NCBI GenBank assembly: GCA_963664365.1
Contig: OY761144.1
Coordinates: 2,790,001-2,854,000 of the forward strand
DNA: 64,000 nucleotides
Source: VXRN01 sp963664365
GTDB taxonomy: Bacteria; Chloroflexota; Dehalococcoidia; Lucifugimonadales; UBA1123
Reading direction: 5' to 3'
This document shows, one piece after another, positions 48,470-56,633 of the stretch; position 1 is the first letter of the stretch; each line of letters begins with the position of its first letter. Under the pieces are notes generated by a model. The model was not told the origin of the DNA. It saw only the letters and a list, made by a program, of their open reading frames with translations, and did no database searches. Both the position numbers and the translations under genes were made by a program.

Positions 48470-48895
48470 TTACTCCTCCTGGGGATCGTGGAAGCTGATC
48501 TGCCAGTTGATGCCGAACTTGTCGGTACAGGATCCGAAGTAGTCTCCCCAGAACATGTCTTCCAGCGGCATCGTTACTCTGCCGCCCTCCGACAGTTTTG
48601 CGAACAGGTCGTCGGTCTGCTCGCGGCTATCGGCTCCGATGGTTACGGAGAAGTTGTTGCCAGGAACAATCGGCGGGCCGAAGCCGGTGGGCATGTCGCT
48701 GCCCATCAGCATGGAGTCGCCGACCGGCAGTGATACGTGCATCACGTTGTCGAGCTCATCCTCGGCGATCTCCGTGCCGGGAGGGGCTTCCCTGAAGGAC
48801 GACATGATTAGGAAGTCGCCGCCGAAGACGGAGCGGTAGAACTCGAACGCCTCTCGGCAGTTGCCTCGGAAGTTGAGGTAGGTGTTGAGGTCCAT
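48470..48895 (-). CDS. VOC-family glyoxalase-like protein (PhnB type)
   Basis: A 141-residue protein of the PhnB/YjdN vicinal-oxygen-chelate type: YLNFRGNCREAFEFYRSVFGG, MSSFREAPPG, VMHVSLPVGDSMLMGSDMP and a C-terminal WGDYFGSCTDKFGINWQISF. No catalytic role is established for most relatives. It is a single gene. Confidence 0.9.
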   Translation of the reverse strand: MDLNTYLNFRGNCREAFEFYRSVFGGDFLIMSSFREAPPGTEIAEDELDNVMHVSLPVGDSMLMGSDMPTGFGPPIVPGNNFSVTIGADSREQTDDLFAKLSEGGRVTMPLEDMFWGDYFGSCTDKFGINWQISFHDPQEE

Positions 48896-48990
48896 GTCTT
48901 TCTCCTATGAGTCAATTGGGTATCCTGCTCAGGACGCCCGGCGCCATTATAGCCTACGGCGGTAAGATGTCTGGCCGTGAATGTCTCATT

Positions 48991-49416
48991 TCATGACGCC
49001 TTGCCCTCACCGTTTGTCTTACGGCGAGTCTCTGAGATCAGGCGGTCTATCTCCGCCTGTCGTTCTTCGTGGGACAGCCTCTCCAGCCGGTCAAGGACTT
49101 CCTGGCGACCCTCCTGACGGCCTTCCTGGCGACCCTCCTGACGGCCTTCCTGACGGCCTTCCTGACGGCCTTCCTCGCGTTGTCTCCGGGCGTATCTCTC
49201 TGCCAGCATGTTGACACTCTCCACTATGGTATATGCGAACGCGCCTGCAACGATGACCACCCATCCCATACCGTATCCGATGTCGGCTAGGGTGGATATC
49301 CAGCTATCGTCTGTTCTCTCACCAATTTCATTGAATAGCACCAGGGTCAGGCCACCAACCGTTAGAATGAAGAAAACGATGAGATACCACGCTTCATTCG
49401 CTTTCGGCAGTTGCAT
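48991..49416 (-). CDS. Two-helix membrane protein with EGRQ repeats
   Basis: A 141-residue protein: two membrane helices (WYLIVFFILTVGGLTLVLF and MGWVVIVAGAFAYTIVESVNML), then a charged cytosolic tail with six GRQE repeats (residues about 82-106) continuing as a coiled-coil-like helix (LDRLERLSHEERQAEIDRLISETRR). The repeat is made of 12-bp DNA units (49101-49172). Function not recognised. Confidence 0.72.
   Translation of the reverse strand: MQLPKANEAWYLIVFFILTVGGLTLVLFNEIGERTDDSWISTLADIGYGMGWVVIVAGAFAYTIVESVNMLAERYARRQREEGRQEGRQEGRQEGRQEGRQEGRQEVLDRLERLSHEERQAEIDRLISETRRKTNGEGKAS
49101..49172. repeat. 12-bp tandem repeat, six units
   Basis: Six units of CCTGACGGCCTT or CCTGGCGACCCT inside the membrane-protein gene. 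Length is a multiple of three, so unit gain or loss keeps the frame. Confidence 0.9.
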
Positions 49417-49552
49417 CTAGCAATCTCCGCACAGACCACCCCTCTGTTGAAGTGGCCTATCACTGATCCCAAGGTCTACGGCTCTAACTATCATCATGAC
49501 CAAGTGTAGCGTATCCTGCACACGTTAGCTACTAGAAACGTGTTGCGCGGAG

Positions 49553-49601
49553 GATTCCTGCCCCGTACCCGATACGGGGCAGGCTCTTTGCGGGAATGAC
49601 G
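49553..49601. repeat. Dispersed palindromic repeat, compound copy
   Basis: GATTCCTGCCCCGTACCCGA followed by TACGGGGCAG and GGGAATGACG. It shares the CGTACGGGGCAGGCTCTT type core with 22467-22518. The approximately 245-bp gap 49417-49662 contains nothing else that I can support. Confidence 0.65.
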
Positions 49602-49662
49602 GCGCGGGAATTGCGGTACCCGACAGCGGGCATACCGACTAGGGTGATACAGTCCCTGTTGC

Positions 49663-51303
49663 CTACGCCCTGTACTGGTCCACGCCGACCGTCGATGTTC
49701 CCTCGCCAGTCGGCATCACCAGGGTCTTGGCCCTGTCCGCGCCGACGACCACTATGGACAGTCGATCCGCGCTCTCCAAGAGGGGCACCGTGATGTCCAG
49801 ACGCTCCTTTTCGGTCAGGCCCTCCAGCCAGCGCCACTGCCGTCCGACGCGGGCGTCGTCCAGGGGTATGTACTGGGTCATCTTGCCCAGGCTGTTGTTA
49901 GCGTGGAAGTGGATGAACTGCTTCGTCTCCTGCTTCGAGAAGCCCTGCGCGCCCACAGGCCGCGCCACGTCGGGCGGCATGAAGACGAGCCGCTCCGCTC
50001 CGCCGGCCACGCCCAATCCGTAGGTCCCGAAAGTCAGGCCGTAGGCAATCGTCTTCAGCAGGCCCTCGGCGGACGTGTTCCCCTGGTCCTGGACGTCAAC
50101 CTCGCCGTCCGTGATGAACACGGACACCGCGCTTTCATCCGGCCCAAAGCCCTGGTCCACGTGGAACGGCTGCCATGGGCTCATCTCTTCGTTCTCGGCG
50201 ATGCAGTGGACGAACTTGCGCGTGGTGCCGATGGTGTCCATGTCCATCTGCCCCGGATACCAGTAGCCGATGTTTCGCAGGCAGAGCGAGAACGCGCGGC
50301 CTATGGTGATGTTCACCTGGTTGTCACGTCCCGGACCGAGGGCGGAGCGCGGGTTGATGCCCAACTCTTTGGCGATGGGGCCGTTCACCACCAAAATCGG
50401 GGCGTGCGGACTGGTGGACATGAGCAGCGACTTTCCGCCGTGCGCGCCCACCTGCGACAGCGCCTTCACGGCCGCGATTATGACCGGCATCTGCTCGGGC
50501 GTCGCGCCGGCCATGGCGGCGTTGATGGCTATCTTTTCGACGGTGGCGAGTCCGAATCCGGGCGGCATGTCGCATACGAGGTCGTCGCGGTCCAAGCCTG
50601 TGCCCGCAACCAGATCGTCCACCGCCTCCGGCGTCGGAGGGTACATCACCAGCGAGTCGCCCCAGTCGCGTAGCAGCCACTGCTCGTTCATCTTCATGAT
50701 CGCGTCCCAGCGGTCCTCGCCCTCGAAACGCTCGGTGGCTGTGGTGGCGTCGCGCTCCCGGCGGCTGTGCTCTTGATCGACGGTCAGAACCTCGACGATG
50801 TCGTCGATGACGGCCTCGGTCTGGCTTATGCACATGTCGATGGCGAGGTTGCGGTAGATGCGCGGCACGATTACGAACTGAAGGTCCGGCATGGCGAACG
50901 CGCGCGAACTGGCTATCGCGTCCTCCTCGAACCGTCCTGAGACTATCGGGATGGCGGGCTTGCCTGTCTTCTCGATCTCGATCATGTCGTGGACCATCCA
51001 CGACGCGCACGTTCCTCAATCGGCTGTGGCGCCGATGACGACGTCACACTCCCTTGCGGCCTGCTGGACTATGAGAGGCGGAGCGGGGTAATTGCCGCCG
51101 GTGTAGAAGTTGACCGACACGTTCTGGAAACGCTCCTGGAGCATCTCCCCGGCGCGCTTCAGGGCGACGTCTCCGCCGTGCGTGCCGCTCCAGAGCAGCC
51201 CGACGGTCTTGTCGTTCAGCGTTTCGGGCCTCGGGCTGATGGTCAATGAGTTCAGCAGTCCGCGCTGCTGTCCTACCGGATTCAGTACCTCCAAGAGATG
51301 CAT
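49663..51303 (-). CDS. UGSC-family selenoprotein (in-frame UGA)
   Basis: One gene of 546 residues read through an in-frame TGA at 51016-51018 (residue 96) as selenocysteine. The first part (NDKTVGLLWSGTHGGDVALKRAGEML...QQAARECDVVIGATAD) leads directly into U-GTCASWMVHDMIEIEKTGKP, the UGSC-family redox motif (U/C-G-x-C). After it comes a long C-terminal domain (GFGLATVEKIAINAAMAGATPEQMPVI). An 8-bp hairpin downstream of the TGA fits a bacterial SECIS. AGGAGG precedes the ATG at 51303. Read conventionally, it would be mis-split into two genes. Substrate unknown; a reductase or detoxification role is typical for thiol/selenol motifs. Confidence 0.85.
50986..51004 (-). promoter_or_regulatory. bSECIS-like hairpin
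   Basis: On the minus strand, GTCGTGGA (51004-50997) pairs perfectly with TCCACGAC (50993-50986) around the loop TGG. The loop begins 20 nt after the UGA and has G in its first two bases, which satisfies the usual rules for a bacterial selenocysteine insertion element. The sequence is coding at the same time. Confidence 0.75.
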
Positions 51304-51414
51304 GACGGATCCTCCTCGTCAAAGTCTGGGTAGATTATACAGCAGTATGGAAGTGGGTACGTGTATACTGGGGAGTGGAATGTCCGTCGATTACTGCGAA
51401 GTGGGTGAGGACTT

Positions 51415-51651
51415 ATGGCAAGGACAATGACAGTTAGTGAGGACATCTACTTGGCTTTGGAAGAAGAGGCTGCCAGATCCAGTAGAACAGTCAGCGACCT
51501 CGTGACCGAGGCCATCGAAGCATGGCTAGCTGACTGTGAGTTAGACGAGGCGGAGCACGCTGAGATCGAATCGGCGCGAGCGGAGGCAGCCGAGCAAGGA
51601 GGGGTTGAGTTCGAGAAGTTCTTCGGCGAGCGCACATATCGACGCCTATGA
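51415..51651 (+). CDS. Ribbon-helix-helix protein (antitoxin-like)
   Basis: A 78-residue RHH protein: MARTMTVSEDIYLALEEEAARS..TVSDLVTEAIEAWL is the DNA-binding fold, followed by an acidic tail ending FFGERTYRRL. It resembles CopG-type antitoxins or regulators. No toxin gene is adjacent; its stop overlaps the start of a flavin-binding-type enzyme (ATGA), which may be its regulated partner. Confidence 0.78.
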   Translation: MARTMTVSEDIYLALEEEAARSSRTVSDLVTEAIEAWLADCELDEAEHAEIESARAEAAEQGGVEFEKFFGERTYRRL

Positions 51652-52136
51652 CTACCCACCCAAATCCAGACCGCCCACAGATGACCCCAGGCTACGGGGT
51701 TGGAGATCTCCAGTATGGCTTCGAGCCTATCGAATGGTCTTGGGTCGTCGAGCGGATGACCGACGCCCGCAGCTACTGGGTCGCTACCACATGCGTCGAC
51801 GGCCGCCCACACGTCATGCCCGTTTGGGGTGTCTGGATCGATGACGCTTTCCACTTCGTCACGGACGTTGAATCGGTCAAGGCCCGCAACATCCGCCGCG
51901 ACCCCAGGGTCATCGTCCACCTCGAAAGTGGGGACGAGGTCGTCATCCTCGAGGGCAGATTCGAGGAGGTCTCTTCAACGCCTGAGATGGTCTCTGAATA
52001 CGAGCGCAAGTATGAGATGTCCCTCGGAGAAGTCTCTCAGGGCATTTACAGGCTGAGCTTGGACAAGGCTTTGGCGTGGACGGAGAGCGACTTTCCCAAG
52101 AACGCTACCCGATGGCGCTTCCAACGTGCCCCTTGA
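51648..52136 (+). CDS. Pyridoxamine 5'-phosphate-oxidase-like protein
   Basis: A 162-residue split-barrel protein of the PNPOx-like/F420-binding group: YWVATTCVDGRPHVMPVWGVWIDDAFHFVTD, KARNIRRDPRVIVHLESGDEVVILEGRF. Such proteins bind FMN, F420 or heme. ATG 51648 overlaps the RHH gene stop. The natural cofactor is not determined. Confidence 0.85.
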   Translation: MTTHPNPDRPQMTPGYGVGDLQYGFEPIEWSWVVERMTDARSYWVATTCVDGRPHVMPVWGVWIDDAFHFVTDVESVKARNIRRDPRVIVHLESGDEVVILEGRFEEVSSTPEMVSEYERKYEMSLGEVSQGIYRLSLDKALAWTESDFPKNATRWRFQRAP

Positions 52137-52879
52137 CGATCTACGAGGGACTCAGGATTGCGGACGGAGATACGCTCTTCGACATGCTCAACGGCGGCGA
52201 TGTCTTCAGGAATTGCGACTTCGACGGGGCGGACCTCGCCGACATCGAGGCGGACTCGCTGCGCATAGAGGGCTGCACTCTGAGGCGGGCGAACCTGACC
52301 AACCTCGTCTGCCATGAGTTGCGAATCTCCGACTCGGACCTCGAAGAGGCCAGGATGGAGAAGATCGAAGCCCACGAGGCGGTGATTACCGGGTGCGGGT
52401 TCACCTCTGCCAAGCTCACGAACGCGCAACTCAATCTATCCAAGCTCACAGATTGCGATCTTTCCGGCGCGGATTTGGATCGATCCAACCTGTTCGGAGC
52501 GGATCTCAGGGGGTCCCGGTTCAGAGGGATCGATCTCTCAACGGCCAAGCTGGACGGGGTGAAGGTCGAGCGCGCCGACTTCAGCATGGCGTCTCTCCGG
52601 GGTCACAGCTTCGCCAATCAGACGCTTTCCGGCGTGAACTTCACGGAATGCGACCTCGATGGCTGCGATTTCACGGGTGTTGTCTTCGAGGACTGCCGAC
52701 TTTCGGGCGCGTTCGTCAGCGAGTACACGAAGTTCGACGGCGCCGATCTCCGGGGAGCGCTCATCAGCGGCCAGCACATCATGAAGGCCAGTCTGACCGG
52801 GGCGACGATGCTTCCGTCTCAGGTCAGCGCATTGGTCTTCGACGGCTTTGGCGTCATCGTCGCGGATGATACGAAGTGA
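52112..52879 (+). CDS. Pentapeptide-repeat protein
   Basis: A 255-residue protein made of A(D/N)LXX pentapeptides, forming a right-handed quadrilateral beta-helix: FDGADLADIEADSLRIEGC, LRRANLTNL, LSGADLDRSNLFGADLRGSRFRGIDLSTAKL, CDLDGCDFTGVVFEDCRLSGAF, ADLRGALISG. The ends are short and non-repeat. Start candidates: GTG 52076 (overlaps upstream gene), ATG 52112, TTG 52133 (overlaps the upstream TGA). Function unknown; gyrase-protecting activity is known only for some pentapeptide proteins. Confidence 0.8.
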   Translation: MALPTCPLTIYEGLRIADGDTLFDMLNGGDVFRNCDFDGADLADIEADSLRIEGCTLRRANLTNLVCHELRISDSDLEEARMEKIEAHEAVITGCGFTSAKLTNAQLNLSKLTDCDLSGADLDRSNLFGADLRGSRFRGIDLSTAKLDGVKVERADFSMASLRGHSFANQTLSGVNFTECDLDGCDFTGVVFEDCRLSGAFVSEYTKFDGADLRGALISGQHIMKASLTGATMLPSQVSALVFDGFGVIVADDTK

Positions 52880-52927
52880 TATACAATTAGGGCGTGACGA
52901 CACTACACAGGTAGAGCGAGCAGTCCA

Positions 52928-53413
52928 TTGATTATCGGAGTAATCGGCGAGGGAACCGCGCGGCCTCACATCGCGGAGTTAGCCGAGCAGGTCGGCAGAG
53001 AGTTGGCGCTGCGGGGCGTGACCATCGTCTGCGGCGGACTGGGCGGCGTTATGCTCGCGGCGTGCAAGGGCGCGAAGTTCGCCGGAGGCGCCACCATCGG
53101 AATCCTGCCGGGCGACAACCCCCTCGCGGGCAACGAGTACGTCGATATCCCGATCCTGACCGGCATGGGCTACGCGCGGAACGTCATCGTGGCCAAGACA
53201 GGCATGGCGGTCATCGCGGTCGGCGGCGCATACGGAACGCTGTCGGAGATAGGCCACGCCCTCGGCGAAGACATTCCGGTCATCGGCCTCGAGACTTGGG
53301 AGCTTTCAAGCTCCGGTCTCCCCGATACATCCATCACGGTGGCATCCGACCCCGTCGATGCCGTGGAGAAAGCCATCGCCGCCGCCAAGAGGCGGTTGGA
53401 GTCGCTTGAGTGA
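52928..53413 (+). CDS. TIGR00725-family LOG-like protein
   Basis: A 161-residue Rossmann-type protein: VIGEGTARPHIAELAEQVGRELA, CGGLGGVMLAACKGAKFAGG.TIGILPG and GGAYGTLSEIGHAL match TIGR00725 (lysine-decarboxylase-like/SLOG superfamily). The PGGxGTxxE motif of LOG nucleoside phosphoribohydrolases is altered here to GGAYGTLSE, as in that subfamily. The start is TTG. Confidence 0.85.
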   Translation: MIIGVIGEGTARPHIAELAEQVGRELALRGVTIVCGGLGGVMLAACKGAKFAGGATIGILPGDNPLAGNEYVDIPILTGMGYARNVIVAKTGMAVIAVGGAYGTLSEIGHALGEDIPVIGLETWELSSSGLPDTSITVASDPVDAVEKAIAAAKRRLESLE

Positions 53414-53507
53414 CTAAAGTCCGGGTGGGCGTTGCACTTGCCGAACGTCAACGTCTGCTCTACCATTTCCGGCATCAAAAGGTCGGACATAGGGAAGAGG
53501 TTTAGAA

Positions 53508-54251
53508 GTGACTACCAGATCCACAACTCCAAAACGCGAGTCAGCGTTGTGGCCCCCCATCGAGTATGAAGACCCCAGAGAAACGAAAGGCTATGCACCT
53601 CTCGACATGCTCCAGTCGTCATCCTTCTTCAAGATCATGCCTACTCTCGCCGCCTACTTCTCGGATGACCCCACAGTGTACGTCAATGGCTTGTTCCCGG
53701 TCCGCGACAATCCGCGAAACCTCCGCGACTGTCTGTGGCCCGACGGCTGCGTGGCGTTTGGCGTCAATCGTGAAGCAATCCTGAGGGAGACCGGCTACCA
53801 CATCTGGCAGGTGGGCAAGCCTCCGGACTTCATCTTAGAAATCGCGTCGGAGAGCACGGCATACAGGGACTCAAGCATCAAGCTGGAGAGGTACGCCGGG
53901 ATGGGGGCGCCTGAATACTGGCTGTTCGATCCGAGCGGAGGCGACCACTATGGCAGCACGCTGCTTGGCTTCCGGCTGGTGAACGGCGAGTATGAGCCGA
54001 TAGACTTAGGCGTCAATGAGGACGGCCTGCTATATGGACACAGCAGCGTGATCGGACTGAATATATGCGTAGTAGAGGACGGAGAGGTCGTTGGGAGATA
54101 CCTTCCGCAGCTACAAGAGCCCGTATCCGGCCGCTACTTGAGGTACCTGATCGACTCTGGGAAAGATCTCTCCGGGGAGCGCAGAGCCAGGATCGCAGCC
54201 GAAGCCGAGGTCGCGGAACTCAGGGAACGTCTGCGGCGACAGGGAGAGTGA
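53508..54251 (+). CDS. Uma2-family putative restriction endonuclease
   Basis: A 247-residue Uma2 protein with PD-(D/E)XK-type nuclease layout: PPDFILEIASESTAYRDSSIKLERYAGMGAPEYWLFDP contains the acidic residues and lysine (D, E...K). A C-terminal coiled-coil-like helix (GERRARIAAEAEVAELRERLRRQ) follows. Uma2 genes occur in large numbers in Cyanobacteria, Chloroflexota and others, with unclear role. The start is GTG. Confidence 0.85.
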   Translation: MTTRSTTPKRESALWPPIEYEDPRETKGYAPLDMLQSSSFFKIMPTLAAYFSDDPTVYVNGLFPVRDNPRNLRDCLWPDGCVAFGVNREAILRETGYHIWQVGKPPDFILEIASESTAYRDSSIKLERYAGMGAPEYWLFDPSGGDHYGSTLLGFRLVNGEYEPIDLGVNEDGLLYGHSSVIGLNICVVEDGEVVGRYLPQLQEPVSGRYLRYLIDSGKDLSGERRARIAAEAEVAELRERLRRQGE

Positions 54252-54302
54252 GCGGGGGCCGGCTTTCAGGCGGCGGACTTGCTTACGAATAGGAGTGCAG
54301 CC

Positions 54303-55490
54303 ATGATCACCAAGTTCGACAGCCTCTACGCCGGTCACGTCGATATGGAGGACGTCGGCTATGGCGGGACCGCGGTCAACGACCGTCTCTTCTCTAATGA
54401 TCACCTCGTCACCGTATTCGACAAGACCGAGGCGATAACCAAGACCCTAGACCGGCTCGGATTCGACACTTTCTGGCTGGCCGAGCACCACTTCCAGCCG
54501 GAGGGCTACGAGTGCATCCCGAACATCCTCATGGCCGCCGTGCATCTCGCGCACGTCACCGAGAACATCAGGATCGGCTGCGGCTTCAACATCGCCCCGA
54601 TGTGGCACCCGTTGAGGCTCGCCGAGGACTACGCGACCGCCGACATTCTCACAAAGGGTAGGACCGTATTCGGAGTCGGGCGCGGCTACCACACCCGCGA
54701 GGTGGATACTTTCGGGTCGCCGCTCCTGGACCAGGAGGCTAACCGCAACCTCTTCGAGGAGCAGGTGGAGATCATATTCCGGTCGTTCAACGAGGAGTCT
54801 TTCTCCCACCAGGGGGAGTACTACACGATCCCGCCGGAGGCGCCGTATCGCGGCTACACGCTGAAGGAGATCACGCTCGTCCCCCGTCCGGTCAATCTGC
54901 CCGTCGAGTGCTGGCAGCCGATCCAGAGCGCGACTCCGCGCGGCCTGGACTTCATGGCAAAGCACGGGATCAAGGGCATAATCGGCGGCGGCGTGGCGGA
55001 GGGCGGCGCGATGCAGAGGGTGATCGAGTCGTACCGCGACGCCAACGCTCGCGCGGGCCGCGACCTCGAGCTTGGCGAGAACCTGTGCATCGGCTTCCAT
55101 TTCTACATCGCCGACACTCAGGAGGAGGCGATGGCTGTCGCGGCAAAGTTCTACGAGGAGAACCTCAAGATGTTCGGGCCGCTCAGGCTGGTGCGCGACC
55201 TCAGCGACGAGCAGATCGACGCCATGTCAGACCCGTCCCGCGCGCCGACGGCAGACCTCCCGCGCATCGAGGACGCGGTGAGGAGCGGAGGGTTCCTGGC
55301 GGGGCCGCCCGACCTGATAATCGAGCAGCTTAAGAAGGTCGAGGAGGCGTATCCCGGAATGGAGCGCGTCAGCGTCAGCCAGCCGGTTGGAACGCCGCAG
55401 TCGGTGATCATCGAGCAGATGGAGCAGTTCGCCGAAGAGGTGATGCCGGAGTTCGCGGGACGGACGGCGGAGCCGGTTCCGGCAGACTAG
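54303..55490 (+). CDS. LLM-class flavin-dependent oxidoreductase
   Basis: A 395-residue bacterial-luciferase-like monooxygenase: FDTFWLAEHHFQPEGYECIPNILMAAVHLAHVTENIRIGCGFNIAPMWHPLRLAEDYATADILTKGR, GVGRGYHTREVDTFGSPL, then PVECWQPIQSATPRGLDFMAKHGI. ATG 54303 follows AGGAG; an upstream in-frame TTG is not used. FMN-dependent oxidation of an unknown organic substrate is expected. Confidence 0.9.
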   Translation: MITKFDSLYAGHVDMEDVGYGGTAVNDRLFSNDHLVTVFDKTEAITKTLDRLGFDTFWLAEHHFQPEGYECIPNILMAAVHLAHVTENIRIGCGFNIAPMWHPLRLAEDYATADILTKGRTVFGVGRGYHTREVDTFGSPLLDQEANRNLFEEQVEIIFRSFNEESFSHQGEYYTIPPEAPYRGYTLKEITLVPRPVNLPVECWQPIQSATPRGLDFMAKHGIKGIIGGGVAEGGAMQRVIESYRDANARAGRDLELGENLCIGFHFYIADTQEEAMAVAAKFYEENLKMFGPLRLVRDLSDEQIDAMSDPSRAPTADLPRIEDAVRSGGFLAGPPDLIIEQLKKVEEAYPGMERVSVSQPVGTPQSVIIEQMEQFAEEVMPEFAGRTAEPVPAD

Positions 55491-55500
55491 CTAGCGTCCC

Positions 55501-55848
55501 TCACATTACCAGCATATCCACCCGGTTCAGCCTGCCGTTGACCGGGTCCACTTCGAAGCCTAAAGTCTCCAGAGCGGTTACGCCCATGATGGGCGGGTCG
55601 TCTTCGTTCCCGAATACTACGGTCACGCCCTCCTCAGAGTCTCCGTAGCTCATGTTGACCGTCCCGGTATCGCGTGTCACCACGCCGCCGAATCCCTGTA
55701 AGCGACGCCTATGTCTTCGGCGCACCCCCAGCCTATCCAACAGCAGGATACTCAGCGTCGCGCCCGTATCGACTATCACGCGGACACTCTCGCTGACGTC
55801 CGGGGCCGCCAGATTGGCGATGTCCACGTTGACGTGAATGAACCCCAT
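55501..55848 (-). CDS. Retropepsin-like (clan AA) aspartic protease
   Basis: A 115-residue protein with intact catalytic VDTGATLSILLLDRLG and flap/second half VVFGNEDDPPIMGVTALETLGFEVDP. It is homologous to the protein at 7756-8109, which has lost the catalytic Asp. It would act as a homodimer like retropepsins. Start ATG 55848 is preceded by GGAAAACG, a weak ribosome site. Its start region is divergent from, and overlaps, the upstream end of the HigB reading frame, but not the proposed HigB start. Confidence 0.78.
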   Translation of the reverse strand: MGFIHVNVDIANLAAPDVSESVRVIVDTGATLSILLLDRLGVRRRHRRRLQGFGGVVTRDTGTVNMSYGDSEEGVTVVFGNEDDPPIMGVTALETLGFEVDPVNGRLNRVDMLVM

Positions 55849-55882
55849 TTCGTTTTCCTCTCAATGTAAGTATAGGGCTGTG

Positions 55883-55919
55883 GCTGATACTGTAAACTGG
55901 CAGGCGTCAACTGTAAACT
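55883..55919. repeat. 37-bp direct repeat, left of higBA
   Basis: GCTGATACTGTAAACTGG ... CAACTGTAAACT; it matches 56585-56621 at 31 of 37 positions. Each copy carries two CTGTAAACT words. Confidence 0.8.
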
Positions 55920-55942
55920 ATACAGACATAGGTAAGCCTATC

Positions 55943-56221
55943 GTGATTCTATCCTTCGCCGACAAAGACACTGAAGACCTTTTCGTCTCGGAACGGAGCC
56001 GCCGGTTTAGCTCTATCTCACGCGTCGCCCTGAGAAAGTTGATACAGTTGCACAGTGCTGACTACCTCAGAGACCTCGCGGTTCCACCCGGCAACCGGCT
56101 CGAAACTCTCAAGGGGGACAGAGCAGGTTTCCACTCAATCCGCATCAACAACCAATGGCGCATAGTATTCCGTTGGACTCCATTCGGCCCTGAGGAAGTT
56201 TCAATAGTCGATTACCATTGA
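55943..56221 (+). CDS. higB: HigB-like toxin (RelE superfamily)
   Basis: A 92-residue mRNA interferase of the HigB/RelE type: ILSFADKDTEDLF, RRFSSISRVALRKLIQLHSAD, LRDLAVPPGNRLETLKGDRAGFHSIRINNQWRIVFRW and the final VSIVDYH. GTG 55943 matches the family N-terminus; the longer ATG frame (55838) begins in the neighbouring gene. It is paired with higA 64 bp downstream. Confidence 0.9.
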   Translation: MILSFADKDTEDLFVSERSRRFSSISRVALRKLIQLHSADYLRDLAVPPGNRLETLKGDRAGFHSIRINNQWRIVFRWTPFGPEEVSIVDYH

Positions 56222-56285
56222 CAAGCCCCCCTGTGACGTTATACGTTATAAGAGTAAGCCATACTCACAGTCACAGGCGCTTGTC

Positions 56286-56585
56286 ATGCCCAACCCCATC
56301 ACCCCCGGCGAAATCCTGCTTGAAGAGTATCTCAAGCCCATGAGTATCTCCCAGAACGCCATGGCGCGCGCTATTGGCGTTGCTCCGAGAGCGATCAACG
56401 AGATCGTACATGGACGGCGGTCAATCACGCCCGCCATGTCCATCCGGTTCGGCGCTTTCTTCGGACAGTCGGACGCGTTTTGGCATCGCATACAGTCCGA
56501 GTGCGACTTTCGCCAACTCGCCAAGGACAAGAAGCGTCTCACTGCCGATATCCAGCCCGCGTCCACGCTGGTTCAGACGCCTTAG
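56286..56585 (+). CDS. higA: HigA-like antitoxin
   Basis: A 99-residue XRE-type antitoxin: PITPGEILLEEYLKPMSISQNAMARAIGVAPRAINEIVHGRR.ITPAMSIRFGAFFG. HTH at residues about 20-45. With higB it forms a standard toxin-antitoxin pair. The second 37-bp repeat begins on its stop codon. Confidence 0.92.
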   Translation: MPNPITPGEILLEEYLKPMSISQNAMARAIGVAPRAINEIVHGRRSITPAMSIRFGAFFGQSDAFWHRIQSECDFRQLAKDKKRLTADIQPASTLVQTP

Positions 56586-56621
56586 CTAATACTGTAAACT
56601 GGAAGAGACCAACTGTAAACT
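56585..56621. repeat. 37-bp direct repeat, right of higBA
   Basis: It matches 55883-55919 at 31 of 37 positions and ends just before the ribosome site (GGAGG, 56624-56628) of the next gene. Confidence 0.8.
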
Positions 56622-56633
56622 CTGGAGGAACCT

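Noticed and set aside
49101..49172. CRISPR or satellite array
   Set aside because: Units are 12 bp without spacers and encode GRQE repeats in frame.
50998..51018. Frameshift or nonsense mutation splitting a gene at 51016-51018
   Set aside because: The two parts are in the same frame, only a TGA separates them, the motif is U-G-x-C and a hairpin fitting SECIS rules follows. Selenocysteine is a better explanation than decay.
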